From Deinococcales bacterium (GTDB lineage Bacteria; Deinococcota; Deinococci; Deinococcales; JAAFIG01): a DNA stretch of 64,000 nt. A program made the position numbers and the translations under genes. The notes below the pieces were generated by a model, which searched no databases, was not told the origin of the DNA, and saw only the letters and a list, made by a program, of their open reading frames with translations. Shown here piece by piece: positions 26,052 through 35,144 of the stretch. The stretch spans positions 164,460 through 228,459 of the forward strand of contig JAAFIG010000003.1 in NCBI GenBank assembly GCA_013298595.1, read 5' to 3'. The first letter of the stretch is position 1. Each line of letters begins with the position of its first letter.

Positions 26052-27581
26052 ATGTTCAAATTTCAGTCAGCTTTGATTGGCTTAGCACTGCTTGGTAGTG
26101 CTTTTACAGCCCAGCAATGGCATGCTCAGAACAGCTTAATTAGTGAAACCAGAACCTTTCATAACAGCCATCAAAAACAATTAAGCCAACTGGTACAACG
26201 CCAACCACCCTTACTTGCTTATATCCCAACCTATTACAAAGATGTGCAACCCATCCTTGATAAAAATTGTGTCAGTTGTCATATCGAAGGTGGAATTGCA
26301 CCATTTAGTTTATTCCACCCCAAAGAAGCAGTCGAATACGCTCGAGAAGCCCAATTTGCTGTGCAAAAAAAGAAAATGCCACCGTGGATGCCTGGTGGTG
26401 AAAGCCCCAAGTTTAAAGATGAAACCAAATTAACCGACGACGAAATTGCCGTTATTGCCAATTGGGCATGGGCTGGTGCACCACTCGGTAAAACCACAGA
26501 TGCCAAACCTCGAGTCTTACCAACACAACAAAACAGCAAACCAGATGTGGTCATGGATATTGGTAAAGCCTTCGTTCCAAACCCCGAATTAACCGATGAG
26601 TACCGTTGTTTTGTCGTAGACCCTAAACTCGAGTCTGAGCGTTTTATTACAGGTTATAATATTATACCCAGCAACAAAAAAATTGTGCATCACGTGGTGA
26701 TATTTACAGTTGAACCACAAATGGTACCCGAACTGAAAAAGCTCGAGGCAACCGCCGATGGACGCGGTGGTTACGAGTGCTTTGGCGGACCTGGACTACC
26801 AATTCGCTTATCGGCAGGTGCAAGTAACATGGGATTTTCGATTATGGGCAACTGGGTACCTGGTTCAAAAGGTGGTATTCAGTACCCAAAAAATACAGGC
26901 ATCAGCCTCAAACCAGGCACTGTTTTAGTATTACAAGTCCATTACAATTTACTAGCAGGTAAAGGTTCAGATCGTACTGTTGCTCACCTTAACCTAGCTG
27001 ATACAACCGAAAAAACCACTGGTTTACGCGGCAGTATTTTTATGTCACCCGTCGAAATTGCCTGTCCAAGCGGAATATCTTCTGACCCTAACAACACCTG
27101 TTCTCGAGAAGCCGCTTACAAAGCAGTCGAACCCTACCAAGGTGCAGAGCTAACCAACACGCTCCGCAATGGCTTATTACTGACATACTGCCAAAGCAAA
27201 CCCCAACACAACAACGGCATTAGCACCACACAATGCAACTTCCCCGTCAATGCCGACCGCAACATTTTACTCGTCCAAGGACACATGCACTTACTCGGAC
27301 AAAGCATCAAACTCGAACTCAACCCAGACAACCCAAAAACCCGCAAAGTCATCCTCGAGATACCCAACTGGGATTTCCACTGGCAAAGCGGTTACTGGCT
27401 CGAGAACCCCATCCCTATCAGCAAAGGCGACACTGTACGCATCACTTGCACTTGGAACAACACCCCAGAAAACCAGCCCATTCAAAACGGCAAACAACTC
27501 GAGCCAAGATACACTGTTTGGGGCGAAACCACTCGAGATGAAATGTGTTTAGCTGGTTACACTGCCTTGCCAAGAAATTAA
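26052..27581 (+). CDS. Secreted cytochrome c / copper type II monooxygenase-like protein
   Basis: 509 residues. A signal peptide (ALIGLALLGSAFTAQ) is followed by a c-type heme site, CVSCH at 73-77. The C-terminal two thirds resemble the two-domain copper monooxygenases (peptidylglycine monooxygenase and dopamine beta-hydroxylase): His213-His214 in IVHHVVIF, His297 in QVHYN, His411-x-His413 in GHMHLLG, and Met498 in RDEMCLAGY. Those six positions match the CuH and CuM ligands of the family. The heme domain may deliver electrons to copper instead of ascorbate; that is inference. TATCCT precedes the ATG by 5 nt. The substrate is unknown. Confidence 0.8.
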   Translation: MFKFQSALIGLALLGSAFTAQQWHAQNSLISETRTFHNSHQKQLSQLVQRQPPLLAYIPTYYKDVQPILDKNCVSCHIEGGIAPFSLFHPKEAVEYAREAQFAVQKKKMPPWMPGGESPKFKDETKLTDDEIAVIANWAWAGAPLGKTTDAKPRVLPTQQNSKPDVVMDIGKAFVPNPELTDEYRCFVVDPKLESERFITGYNIIPSNKKIVHHVVIFTVEPQMVPELKKLEATADGRGGYECFGGPGLPIRLSAGASNMGFSIMGNWVPGSKGGIQYPKNTGISLKPGTVLVLQVHYNLLAGKGSDRTVAHLNLADTTEKTTGLRGSIFMSPVEIACPSGISSDPNNTCSREAAYKAVEPYQGAELTNTLRNGLLLTYCQSKPQHNNGISTTQCNFPVNADRNILLVQGHMHLLGQSIKLELNPDNPKTRKVILEIPNWDFHWQSGYWLENPIPISKGDTVRITCTWNNTPENQPIQNGKQLEPRYTVWGETTRDEMCLAGYTALPRN

Positions 27582-27601
27582 ATCGTTAGGTATGCCTCTA
27601 A

Positions 27602-27628
27602 GTAGGGCGAGGCGTGCCTCGCCGCTAC
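27602..27628. repeat. GTAGGGCGAGGC palindrome between convergent genes
   Basis: GTAGGGCGAGGC-GT-GCCTCGCC-GCTAC is a near-perfect hairpin of the GTAGGGGCG family. It lies between the converging monooxygenase and gamma-glutamyltransferase genes and may also act as a bidirectional transcript end. Confidence 0.7.
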
Positions 27629-27635
27629 GTTTTGA

Positions 27636-29243
27636 TTAATACACCAAGGCTTGTCCATCGCATCTCGAGTCCGAACCAGCCACAAGTGCGTCCCCTAATC
27701 GCCAAATAATTTGCCCACGACCAAAGCTACCTGATTCTAATTGCAAACTAATACCATGCCCTTTGCTGCGTAAACCCTCGGCTAAATGCACTGGCGTGTG
27801 CGTCTCGAGTTCGACATTGCGTTCCTCGAGCCACTGCCAACGTGGGGCATCGAGGGCAGCTTGTGGGTGCATCTGGTAATCAATGGTGTTGACCATCATT
27901 TGCAAATGACCTTGTGGCTGCATAAAACCACCCATCACTCCAAAAGGTCCAACAGCAGCATTATCTTTGCTTAAAAAACCAGGAATAATCGTGTGGTACG
28001 GACGTTTCTTAGGCTCGAGGGTGTTAGCATGATTTGGCTCGAGGGTAAAATTTGCTCCTCTGTTTTGCAAAGCAATACCCGTATTTGGCACAACAATACC
28101 GCTACCAAAACCAGCGTAATTACTTTGAATATAACTGACCATCATGCCATCAGCATCGGCAGTACAAAGATACACAGTGCCATTGCGCGGTGGTTGCCCA
28201 GCTTTTGGTAACAAGGCTGTATCCGTAATTTCGGCACGGCGCTGTGCTGCATATTCTTTACTCAGTAAACCAGCTATTGGCACATCAGAAAAATCCATAT
28301 CTGCCACAAAATTCTTTGTGTCCGCAAAACCAAGTTTCATTGCCTCGAGTTGCCAATGATAACTATCTAAACTTTCTCGAGCAACGCCTGAAAAATCAAA
28401 ACCCTCGAGAATATTTAACGCTGTTAAAGTGGCAATACCCTGACCATTAGGCGGAATTTCCCAGACATCATACCCACGATAATTTGTCGAAATTGGATTA
28501 ACCCAAGTATTGGTATGTGCTTTCAAATCCTCGAGGGTAATCACACCACCTGTTTGCGCGGCAAAATCCTCAATAGCCCGCCCAAGATACCCCGAATAAA
28601 AATCCTCGGCTCGAGAAGCCGCAATTGCTTTTAATGTTTTGGCATGATCGGCAAACACAAAACGCTGTCCAGCTTTAGGTGCAACACCATCTTTGGTAAA
28701 CGTTTGAAACCAAGGTTTGAATTCAGCACCTGTGAGTGCCGCATAATTCCGCGCCGCATACCCCCAAAATTTCGCCACAGTACTTGACACAATAAAACCT
28801 TGCTCGGCATAAAAAATAGCTGACTCGAGCAAACGTTCAAACGGTAAACGCCCAAATTTGCTATGCAAATCCCGCCAAGCCGATGGCACACCAGGCACTG
28901 TCACAGCTAACCAACCACGTTGCGGCATAGTGGTATGCCCCTGCGCCTCGAGTGAACTTCGGCTAAGCCCCGCAGGCGCACGACCCGACGCGTTCAAACC
29001 ATGCAACTTACCATCCGCCCAAACCAATGCAAAAGCATCCCCGCCAATACCATTAGAAGTCGGTTCGACCACTGTTAAACAAGCCGCTGTAGCAATGGCA
29101 GCATCCACAGCATTACCACCAGCTTTAAGAATATCCAAACCCGCTTGCGCTGCCAAAGGTTGACTGGTTGCCACGGCACCCCTCGAGCCAAAATTGGAAA
29201 CACCACGACTGACATACGGATTCGACTCGAGGTTTAAGTTCAT
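27636..29243 (-). CDS. Gamma-glutamyltransferase-family protein
   Basis: 535 residues of the Ntn-hydrolase GGT superfamily, which self-cleaves at a Thr that becomes the nucleophile. The N-terminal GSRGAVATSQPLAAQAGLDI and GGNAVDAAIATAACLTVVEP are typical, as is GIGGDAF. The autocleavage Thr is in PPRNGTVYLCTADADG, the form seen in the YwrD-like branch. No signal peptide is visible, unlike classic periplasmic GGT, so a cytoplasmic or other amidohydrolase role is possible. TACAAT lies 5 nt before the ATG. Confidence 0.85.
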   Translation of the reverse strand: MNLNLESNPYVSRGVSNFGSRGAVATSQPLAAQAGLDILKAGGNAVDAAIATAACLTVVEPTSNGIGGDAFALVWADGKLHGLNASGRAPAGLSRSSLEAQGHTTMPQRGWLAVTVPGVPSAWRDLHSKFGRLPFERLLESAIFYAEQGFIVSSTVAKFWGYAARNYAALTGAEFKPWFQTFTKDGVAPKAGQRFVFADHAKTLKAIAASRAEDFYSGYLGRAIEDFAAQTGGVITLEDLKAHTNTWVNPISTNYRGYDVWEIPPNGQGIATLTALNILEGFDFSGVARESLDSYHWQLEAMKLGFADTKNFVADMDFSDVPIAGLLSKEYAAQRRAEITDTALLPKAGQPPRNGTVYLCTADADGMMVSYIQSNYAGFGSGIVVPNTGIALQNRGANFTLEPNHANTLEPKKRPYHTIIPGFLSKDNAAVGPFGVMGGFMQPQGHLQMMVNTIDYQMHPQAALDAPRWQWLEERNVELETHTPVHLAEGLRSKGHGISLQLESGSFGRGQIIWRLGDALVAGSDSRCDGQALVY

Positions 29244-29279
29244 ACTTCATTGTACGAGAAATCAGAACTCAATGAATCA

Positions 29280-30248
29280 TCAAGCACTGGCTTTTTGTAC
29301 AGATTCAATAATTTTCGCCTGTGCCAACGGATGAGTCGCATCTGCTGGTTGGGCAAATTGCAACTCTGCTTCGCCATTGACCACTAAAGCAAAATGCTCG
29401 AGCATCGCCTGATAACGATTGACTTGCACAGTTTTTTCGGTCACACCATTCAACACAACCGTACCAATTTCTTGACCAGGATGGACAAATTCAGGCAACT
29501 CGAGAATCCCAGCACTGCCAACCACCTCAAGATGCTGACGTGACGGCAAAGCAATCGAACACTCAAACACTGCATGAGCCTTAGAAAACTCGAGAATCGC
29601 CGAAGTCGTTAAATCCGAAAATTCCTCGGGAGCAGTTATCCCACCAAAACGCGCTCGAGCTGTCAAAGCCGAAGGTATTTCATTCAGCAGCAAAGAAGTC
29701 GCATTGATACAATAACAACCCAAATCGTACAACGCACCACCACCAAAAGATTTCACCCAACGAATATTCTCGGGCGCTTGTAGCATAAACGAAAAACTAG
29801 AGCGAATTAAACGCACCTCACCAATCTGACCAGATTGAATAATTTCCCGAGCACGAGCAAATTGCGGATGATGCCGATACATAAAACCTTCCATCGCCAA
29901 CAAACCCTTCGCCTTAGCCAACTCGAGAATCTGCGAAACTTCAGCTGGATTCAAACCCATTGGTTTTTCCACCAACACATGCTTACCAGCCTCGAGTGCC
30001 TTTAACGCCCAAGGCAAATGCAAATGATTCGGCAATGGAATGTAAATCGCATCCACATCCGACTCGAGCAACGCATCATAACCATTCACCACTCGAGGCA
30101 CAGCAAATTTTTGCGCTTGAGTCTCGCCTTTGGCTACATCTCGAGAAGCAATGGCAGCCACTTCGACATGAGTCGCTGCGTGCATCGCAGGAATAAGTGC
30201 TTTATTGATATTAGCAGCGCCAAGAACACCAAAACGAATTCTTTTCAT
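29280..30248 (-). CDS. Gfo/Idh/MocA-family oxidoreductase
   Basis: 322 residues. The N-terminal Rossmann motif is FGVLGAANINKALIPAM, followed by VLVEKPMGLNPAEV, the EKP signature that contains the catalytic Lys. The C-terminal alpha/beta domain has GGGALYDLGCYCINAT, where the Asp and nearby His/Cys shape the sugar site. It probably oxidises or reduces a sugar or inositol derivative with NAD(P). TAAACT lies 6 nt before the ATG. It is 37 bp upstream of the GGT gene but has its own start pattern. Confidence 0.88.
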   Translation of the reverse strand: MKRIRFGVLGAANINKALIPAMHAATHVEVAAIASRDVAKGETQAQKFAVPRVVNGYDALLESDVDAIYIPLPNHLHLPWALKALEAGKHVLVEKPMGLNPAEVSQILELAKAKGLLAMEGFMYRHHPQFARAREIIQSGQIGEVRLIRSSFSFMLQAPENIRWVKSFGGGALYDLGCYCINATSLLLNEIPSALTARARFGGITAPEEFSDLTTSAILEFSKAHAVFECSIALPSRQHLEVVGSAGILELPEFVHPGQEIGTVVLNGVTEKTVQVNRYQAMLEHFALVVNGEAELQFAQPADATHPLAQAKIIESVQKASA

Positions 30249-30322
30249 GCAATTAGTTTAACAGGATTAAACCCGAAGAAAATAATCAACTAAATTCATG
30301 TATTCAGATTTCTCGAAAATCC

Positions 30323-30361
30323 AAAAATTTGAGCCTCGAGTAAAATATCTCGAGGCTCAAA
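30323..30361 (-). terminator. Terminator of the pur cluster, built from two CTCGAG copies
   Basis: TTTGAGCCTCGAG (30328-30340) and CTCGAGGCTCAAA (30349-30361) pair over 13 bp with an 8-base AT loop. On the minus strand a run of five T follows. It lies 5 bp past the purL stop. Confidence 0.85.
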
Positions 30362-30365
30362 ATCC

Positions 30366-33300
30366 TTACAATTGCTTCAACGCATTTTCAAACAGGGTTA
30401 AGCCGCTTCGTCCACGCTCACCACGATGATAACGCGGATGCTGCCAAGCAAAAACATGATTCTCTGGATGCGGCATTAAACCAAGCACATTACCAGCCAA
30501 ATTCGTAACACCAGCAATGCTCGAGAGACTACCGTTGGGATTGGCAGGGTATTCATCGCTCGAGTAACGCAAAGCAATTAAGTTATTGGCTTCAAGATGC
30601 GCTAAGGTTGCAGGATCACACAAGAAACGACCCTCACCATGAGCAATTGGCGTGTCAATTCCAGCCTCGAGACCAGACAGCCAAAAACTCCTCGAGGATT
30701 GATTCGCCTCGAGCGTCACCCAACGGCACTCAAAATGACCTTGTTCGTTATAGGTCAGCGTACTCGAACGCGGTTCAAAACCACCAGGCAGGACACCAGC
30801 CTTGACCAATGTTTGAAACCCATTACAAATACCCAACACAGGCTTACCACTAGCAACAAAATCCTCGAGTTGCTCACCCAAGCCTTCACGCAACGCAAGC
30901 GCCCACATCACACCAGCACCGAGATCATCACCATAAGAAAAACCACCAGGCACAATCAAAAAACCATAATCCTCGAGTTTCCGTTCACCCGCAAATAACT
31001 GATTGAGATGCACAATCTCAGGATGACCACCCGCGAGTTCAACTGCTAAAGCTGCATCATGGTCACGATTCGTACCATTGGCATGAATAATAATAGTTTT
31101 GGTTTTCGTAGGGGCGACCCTTCTTGACCCTAGAGCAGCACCTAACGGGCTTGGGTCGCTTGTGGTCGCCCTGTCCGTAGGGACAGATCCCCGTGTCTGT
31201 CCTGTATTTGCCTCGAGCCTTTGCGTATCAGGCGAGGCATTGAACGATTTTGTTTCGGGCACGGGCGAGGCAAGCCCCGCCCCTACGGCTGAAACGGGAT
31301 TTGGGGCGATTTCATCACGCCAAGCCATCTCGAGAACACTGATTGGGCAGCGAATCACTTCGTCCATGCCCCAAAGGAAAACCAATTCGTTTTCCGATAG
31401 CACAGCATCAACTTCTATGTTGCTCGAGACTGCCTCGAGACGATCAGCGCTGATATCCGTTTTGGTTGTGACTGTGCCAATTTGCGTCAGTGGTACTCCA
31501 GCGAACATGGCTTCAAAAGCAGCTTTGTTCTCAGGGTTGACCTCGAGAATAATTCTGCCTGTGGATTCACTAAAAAGTATTTGCTGGGCATCCAAAGCAG
31601 GGTTTTCTGAACTCTTATTAAGCAATTGCACACTCGCACCAAACCGACCTGCGATACACATTTCAGCAAGAGCAACAGCAAGCCCACCTTCGGAGCAATC
31701 ATGGGCACTTTGTACCAAACCAGCATTTATAGCCTGATGCAACGCACGATAACGTTCGAGTGGACTCTCAAGCGGTTGTGGCACAATCCCACCCTCGAGA
31801 TCATGAATCATGGCGTAATGACTCGCACCCATTTCATCTCGAGTTTCACCCAGCAAGTACACCAAATTATTTTCAGCTTTGAAATCCATTGTGACTGTTT
31901 TACTAGCATCAGGCACAATACCAACAGCACTGATTAACAATGTTCCTGGGATGGCGTGTTTCTGACCGTCCTCATCGGTGTACTCGTTATACAAAGAATC
32001 CTTACCTGAAACAAATGGCGTACCATACGCCATCGCTGCGTCATAACACGCCCTTGAAGTCTCGAGGAGACCACCCAAGCGGTCAGGCAAAGTTGGATTG
32101 CCCCAACAAAAATTATCGAGAATCGCAATTTGGTCAGGGTTTGCTCCGACACACACAGCATTTCGCACAGCTTCATCAATTGCCGCCCACGTCATCGCAT
32201 ACGGATCGGACAGCCCAAATTGTGGACAAATACCATTAGAAATCGCCAAGGCTTTTTTGGACTTACCCGGATTTGGCACAATCACCGCAGCATCAGAAGG
32301 ACCATGATTCGCAGCACCAACCAGCGGTCTTACAGCTGTACCACCCTTGATTTCGTGATCGTACAAACGAATAATTTTCTCTCGAGATTTGATATTCGGA
32401 TGGGCAAGCAAATTCAATAAATCAATTTCAGGATCAATTTCTCGAGGGTCACGGGCGGTCAGAGGTGAGGCAAGCTGTCTTGACCCTAAAGATGCACCTG
32501 ACGGGCTGGGTCGCCCCGCCCCTACGGTTGCTTTCAATTGACGTTGCGGAATGCCTTCATGGAGGAACTCGAGGTCTAACTCACCAACGGTTTTTTCATT
32601 ATGGGTTAAAACCAATCTTCTCGAGTTGGTAAATTCGCCAAGATGCACCAATTCAACATCTTGCGAATCACACAAAGCTTGTAAACGCGATAAATTCTCG
32701 AGTTTCACCGCTAAAACCATGCGTTCTTGGGCTTCGGAAAGCCAAATTTCCCACGGACGGAGACCAGGGTACTTCAACAACGCATTCTCGAGTCGAATGT
32801 ACGCCCCTAAATCCTTACCCATTTCACCCACAGCACTACTAAAACCACCCGCTCCACAATCAGTCATGGCGGTGTACAAACCCTCGGCTTTGGCACGCAG
32901 AATCACTTCTTGTACTTTTTTCTCAGTGATCGGCTGACCAATTTGCACACTGGTACTGGCAATCTCAGCAGTGTTCGTATCCATTTCTAAACTCGAGAAC
33001 GTCGCACCACGCAAACCATCACGACCAGTCCGCCCACCAATGGCAATAATCGCATCCCCAGCGTTTGCCTCGAGCGGCTTAGCATTGGTTTTAGAAGCAG
33101 GCAGAATACCAACACAACCACAATACACAAGCGGGTTAGCGGTGTAACCCTTATGGTAAAGCACAGCGCCATTCACAGTGGGAATACCCATTTTATTGCC
33201 GTAATCTTCGATGCCTCGCACCACACCTTCCTGAATTCGACGCGGATGCAACACACCATCGGGAACGGAATCCTGCTCGAGATCACCAAAGCACAAAACA

Positions 33301-34244
33301 TCCATATTGGCAATCGGTTTCGCACCCAATGCCAGCACATCACGAATTACACCACCAACACCTGTATTTGCCCCACCAAAAGGCTCGAGGGCACTTGGAT
33401 GATTATGCGTTTCGACTTTCACCGCCACATCAAAATCATCATCGAATTCAATAATCCCAGCATTATCCACAAAAGCAGAACGCACCCATGACTTATTCAA
33501 ATCCTTGGTGGCTTTGGCAATAAAAGATTTCAGCAACCCATTCACCACTTCGCCCGTATTCGTTTCGATACGCGCCCGAAAGGTTTTATGCACACAATGC
33601 TCCGACCATGTTTGAGCAATCATCTCGAGTTCAACATCCGCCGCACTGCGATTTTCTTTTTCGTAATACGCTTTCACAGTTTGCATCTCGAGCAAATCAA
33701 GTGCCAAACGACGTTCCTTAGAAACCTCGAGCAAACGATCATCAGAAACACCTCGCAAATCAGTATACTCAACAGCCGCACTCGAAAGATTCGCGTGTTC
33801 AACAAACGGCGGAGAGATTTCTTGGTTTAAGGTGAAGCGTTCAATCACTTCATTGGCACGTTCATGAGCCAAAACTTTTAATTCCTCGAGCGTAATTTGT
33901 TCGGCGTACTCGAAACGCTCACCAGTAGCCGCTGCCTCGAGCCGAATGTTTAGCATTCGAGCAGCCTCGAGCAGACTATCAGCAGCGGAATCAGTCACGC
34001 CAGCTTGCAGGGTGAGTTCAAAAAAAGAAATGTTCGGTTGTAGGGGCGAGGCACGCCTCGCCCCTACGGGGAATACGGTGAAGGATTCGGTGACAGGATC
34101 GCATAAGACTTCACGGCAAAGGCGTTCAACTGCCTCCTGTTCGAGTGATTCGGCTTTAACAAGATACAATCTCGAGCGGTTGGGCGAGGCAAGCCCCGCC
34201 CCTACGGTGGGTTGGTTGCGGATTTCGATTCGGTAAGTGGACAT
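30366..34244 (-). CDS. purL: Single-chain FGAM synthase (PurL with PurS-like and PurQ parts), carrying translated repeats
   Basis: Converts FGAR and glutamine to FGAM with ATP. 1292 residues: a short PurS-like N-terminus, two AIRS-like halves (for example SEHCVHKTFRARI, VETHNHPSALEPFGGANTG) and a C-terminal glutaminase with Cys near residue 1140 (GICNGFQTL) and PHPENH. Four stretches are translated GTAGGGG-family repeat: residues about 14-21 (VGAGLASP), 60-69 (VGARRASPLQ), 574-598 and 987-1046. Together they add about 100 residues, in loops between domains by position. The shared tract TTGACCCTA..GCACCT occurs in the last two. No frameshift or stop results. ATG 34244 is 36 bp after purN. Confidence 0.93.
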   Translation of the reverse strand: MSTYRIEIRNQPTVGAGLASPNRSRLYLVKAESLEQEAVERLCREVLCDPVTESFTVFPVGARRASPLQPNISFFELTLQAGVTDSAADSLLEAARMLNIRLEAAATGERFEYAEQITLEELKVLAHERANEVIERFTLNQEISPPFVEHANLSSAAVEYTDLRGVSDDRLLEVSKERRLALDLLEMQTVKAYYEKENRSAADVELEMIAQTWSEHCVHKTFRARIETNTGEVVNGLLKSFIAKATKDLNKSWVRSAFVDNAGIIEFDDDFDVAVKVETHNHPSALEPFGGANTGVGGVIRDVLALGAKPIANMDVLCFGDLEQDSVPDGVLHPRRIQEGVVRGIEDYGNKMGIPTVNGAVLYHKGYTANPLVYCGCVGILPASKTNAKPLEANAGDAIIAIGGRTGRDGLRGATFSSLEMDTNTAEIASTSVQIGQPITEKKVQEVILRAKAEGLYTAMTDCGAGGFSSAVGEMGKDLGAYIRLENALLKYPGLRPWEIWLSEAQERMVLAVKLENLSRLQALCDSQDVELVHLGEFTNSRRLVLTHNEKTVGELDLEFLHEGIPQRQLKATVGAGRPSPSGASLGSRQLASPLTARDPREIDPEIDLLNLLAHPNIKSREKIIRLYDHEIKGGTAVRPLVGAANHGPSDAAVIVPNPGKSKKALAISNGICPQFGLSDPYAMTWAAIDEAVRNAVCVGANPDQIAILDNFCWGNPTLPDRLGGLLETSRACYDAAMAYGTPFVSGKDSLYNEYTDEDGQKHAIPGTLLISAVGIVPDASKTVTMDFKAENNLVYLLGETRDEMGASHYAMIHDLEGGIVPQPLESPLERYRALHQAINAGLVQSAHDCSEGGLAVALAEMCIAGRFGASVQLLNKSSENPALDAQQILFSESTGRIILEVNPENKAAFEAMFAGVPLTQIGTVTTKTDISADRLEAVSSNIEVDAVLSENELVFLWGMDEVIRCPISVLEMAWRDEIAPNPVSAVGAGLASPVPETKSFNASPDTQRLEANTGQTRGSVPTDRATTSDPSPLGAALGSRRVAPTKTKTIIIHANGTNRDHDAALAVELAGGHPEIVHLNQLFAGERKLEDYGFLIVPGGFSYGDDLGAGVMWALALREGLGEQLEDFVASGKPVLGICNGFQTLVKAGVLPGGFEPRSSTLTYNEQGHFECRWVTLEANQSSRSFWLSGLEAGIDTPIAHGEGRFLCDPATLAHLEANNLIALRYSSDEYPANPNGSLSSIAGVTNLAGNVLGLMPHPENHVFAWQHPRYHRGERGRSGLTLFENALKQL
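31108..31286. repeat. 179-bp composite repeat inserted in frame in purL
   Basis: The plus strand opens GTAGGGGCGACCC and closes GGGCGAGGCAAGCCCCGCCC then CTAC, the family termini. It contains a second hairpin, GGGACAGATCCCCGTGTCTG then TCC. It encodes residues 987-1046 of PurL, a low-complexity Ser/Pro/Thr/Arg linker before the glutaminase domain. Confidence 0.8.
32451..32525. repeat. 75-bp repeat inserted in frame in purL
   Basis: The tract TTGACCCTAAAGATGCACCT then GACGGGCTGGGTCGC closely matches 31125-31160. It ends CGCCCCGCCCCTAC. It encodes PurL residues 574-598 (VGAGRPSPSGASLGSRQLAS), between the two synthetase halves. Confidence 0.75.
34040..34067. repeat. Perfect 28-bp palindrome in purL coding sequence
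   Basis: GTAGGGGCGAGGC, two bases AC, then GCCTCGCCCCTAC: 13-bp perfect arms. It encodes VGARRASPLQ at PurL residues 60-69. It is identical in design to the intergenic hairpin at 27602-27628. Confidence 0.9.
34182..34205. repeat. GTAGGGG-family hairpin near the purL 5' end
   Basis: GGGCGAGGC-AA-GCCCCGCCC then CTAC, one mismatch in the stem. It encodes VGAGLASP at residues 14-21, inside what should be the PurS-like segment. Confidence 0.75.
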
Positions 34245-34280
34245 TTTTCCTCCAATAGACGGCTCGCTGACCGACTTTCA

Positions 34281-35144
34281 TTAGGTCATTTGGTATTCTT
34301 TATTGATTTCTTGAATAGCATCTTCGATTTCTTGATCTAATTTTTCTTTTGCTGGGCGAATATCCGCCCAAGTATTACTGAGATACAGAGTTTGTTTTCC
34401 GTCTTCAATTGACATTCCTATTGCATCTCTAAGCATTCGGATCGTATCAATTTGCCAAAATCCTTGTGCGCGAATGAATCGCAAAATTTCCTCAAGTGAT
34501 ACTTGTTTTGAGTGCATTTGTTGAACTTGTGTAACAACACTTTTATATATTAATTCTTTCAGTATTTTTCTAGTTGCTTCTACAATAATCTTGTGTTCGG
34601 CAGTATGAACTCGAGCCGCAAAAGTCTCGAGGGTATCACCTTCAATAAATGGTACTTCCCTTGTCACGATTGCCTCGCCAGCGTCTAATTCTGGAATGAC
34701 ATGATGCACCATACAACCTGATCTCGAGATTTCACTTTTTTGCCACGCGGCAAAAGCATCTTCGATGGCATGAGCGCCAGCAAATTCATTGGGCAGCGCA
34801 GGGTGCAAATTGATGATTCGTCCAAGAAAAGTCTGGCATAACGCACCAGAATCAATGTGCATCCAACCAGCCAGAACAAGTAAATCAGGGTTGTGTTGCT
34901 CGAGGGTTTTTGCTAAATCAGCATCATAGTCTTCTCGAGACTTTCCAGCATCTTTATACGGTTTAAGTGGGAAGTACAATGTGGGAATACCAGCGCTTTT
35001 GGCTCGCTCGAGACCAAAAGCGGCTTTGCGATTAGACACAACCAATGCAATTTCTGCCTCGAGATCACCGTTTTGCACAGCATCCATCAGGGCTTGGAGG
35101 TTTGTTCCAGAGCCAGAAATCAGCACAATCACTTGAGGTTTCAA
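34281..35144 (-). CDS. purN: GAR formyltransferase with extra C-terminal domain
   Basis: PurN transfers a formyl group from formyl-tetrahydrofolate to GAR. The catalytic core covers the first 200 residues: VLISGSGTNLQAL, the active-site INLHPALP with Asn and His, and ELDAGEAIV with the Asp. About 90 more residues follow, reading DTIRMLRDAIGMSIEDGKQT then LYLSNTWADIR. This resembles the ribosomal L7/L12 C-terminal-like motif (IxxLRxxxGxxxxEAK) found in some small proteins, a fusion I do not know in PurN. CTCGAG is absent from the extension. TTG 35144 overlaps the toxin stop (TTGA); TTG 35156 is the alternative. Confidence 0.88.
   Translation of the reverse strand: MKPQVIVLISGSGTNLQALMDAVQNGDLEAEIALVVSNRKAAFGLERAKSAGIPTLYFPLKPYKDAGKSREDYDADLAKTLEQHNPDLLVLAGWMHIDSGALCQTFLGRIINLHPALPNEFAGAHAIEDAFAAWQKSEISRSGCMVHHVIPELDAGEAIVTREVPFIEGDTLETFAARVHTAEHKIIVEATRKILKELIYKSVVTQVQQMHSKQVSLEEILRFIRAQGFWQIDTIRMLRDAIGMSIEDGKQTLYLSNTWADIRPAKEKLDQEIEDAIQEINKEYQMT

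Noticed and set aside
31099-31737. A 212-codon plus-strand frame inside purL
   Set aside because: Antisense shadow of PurL through the GC-rich repeat; no family resemblance.
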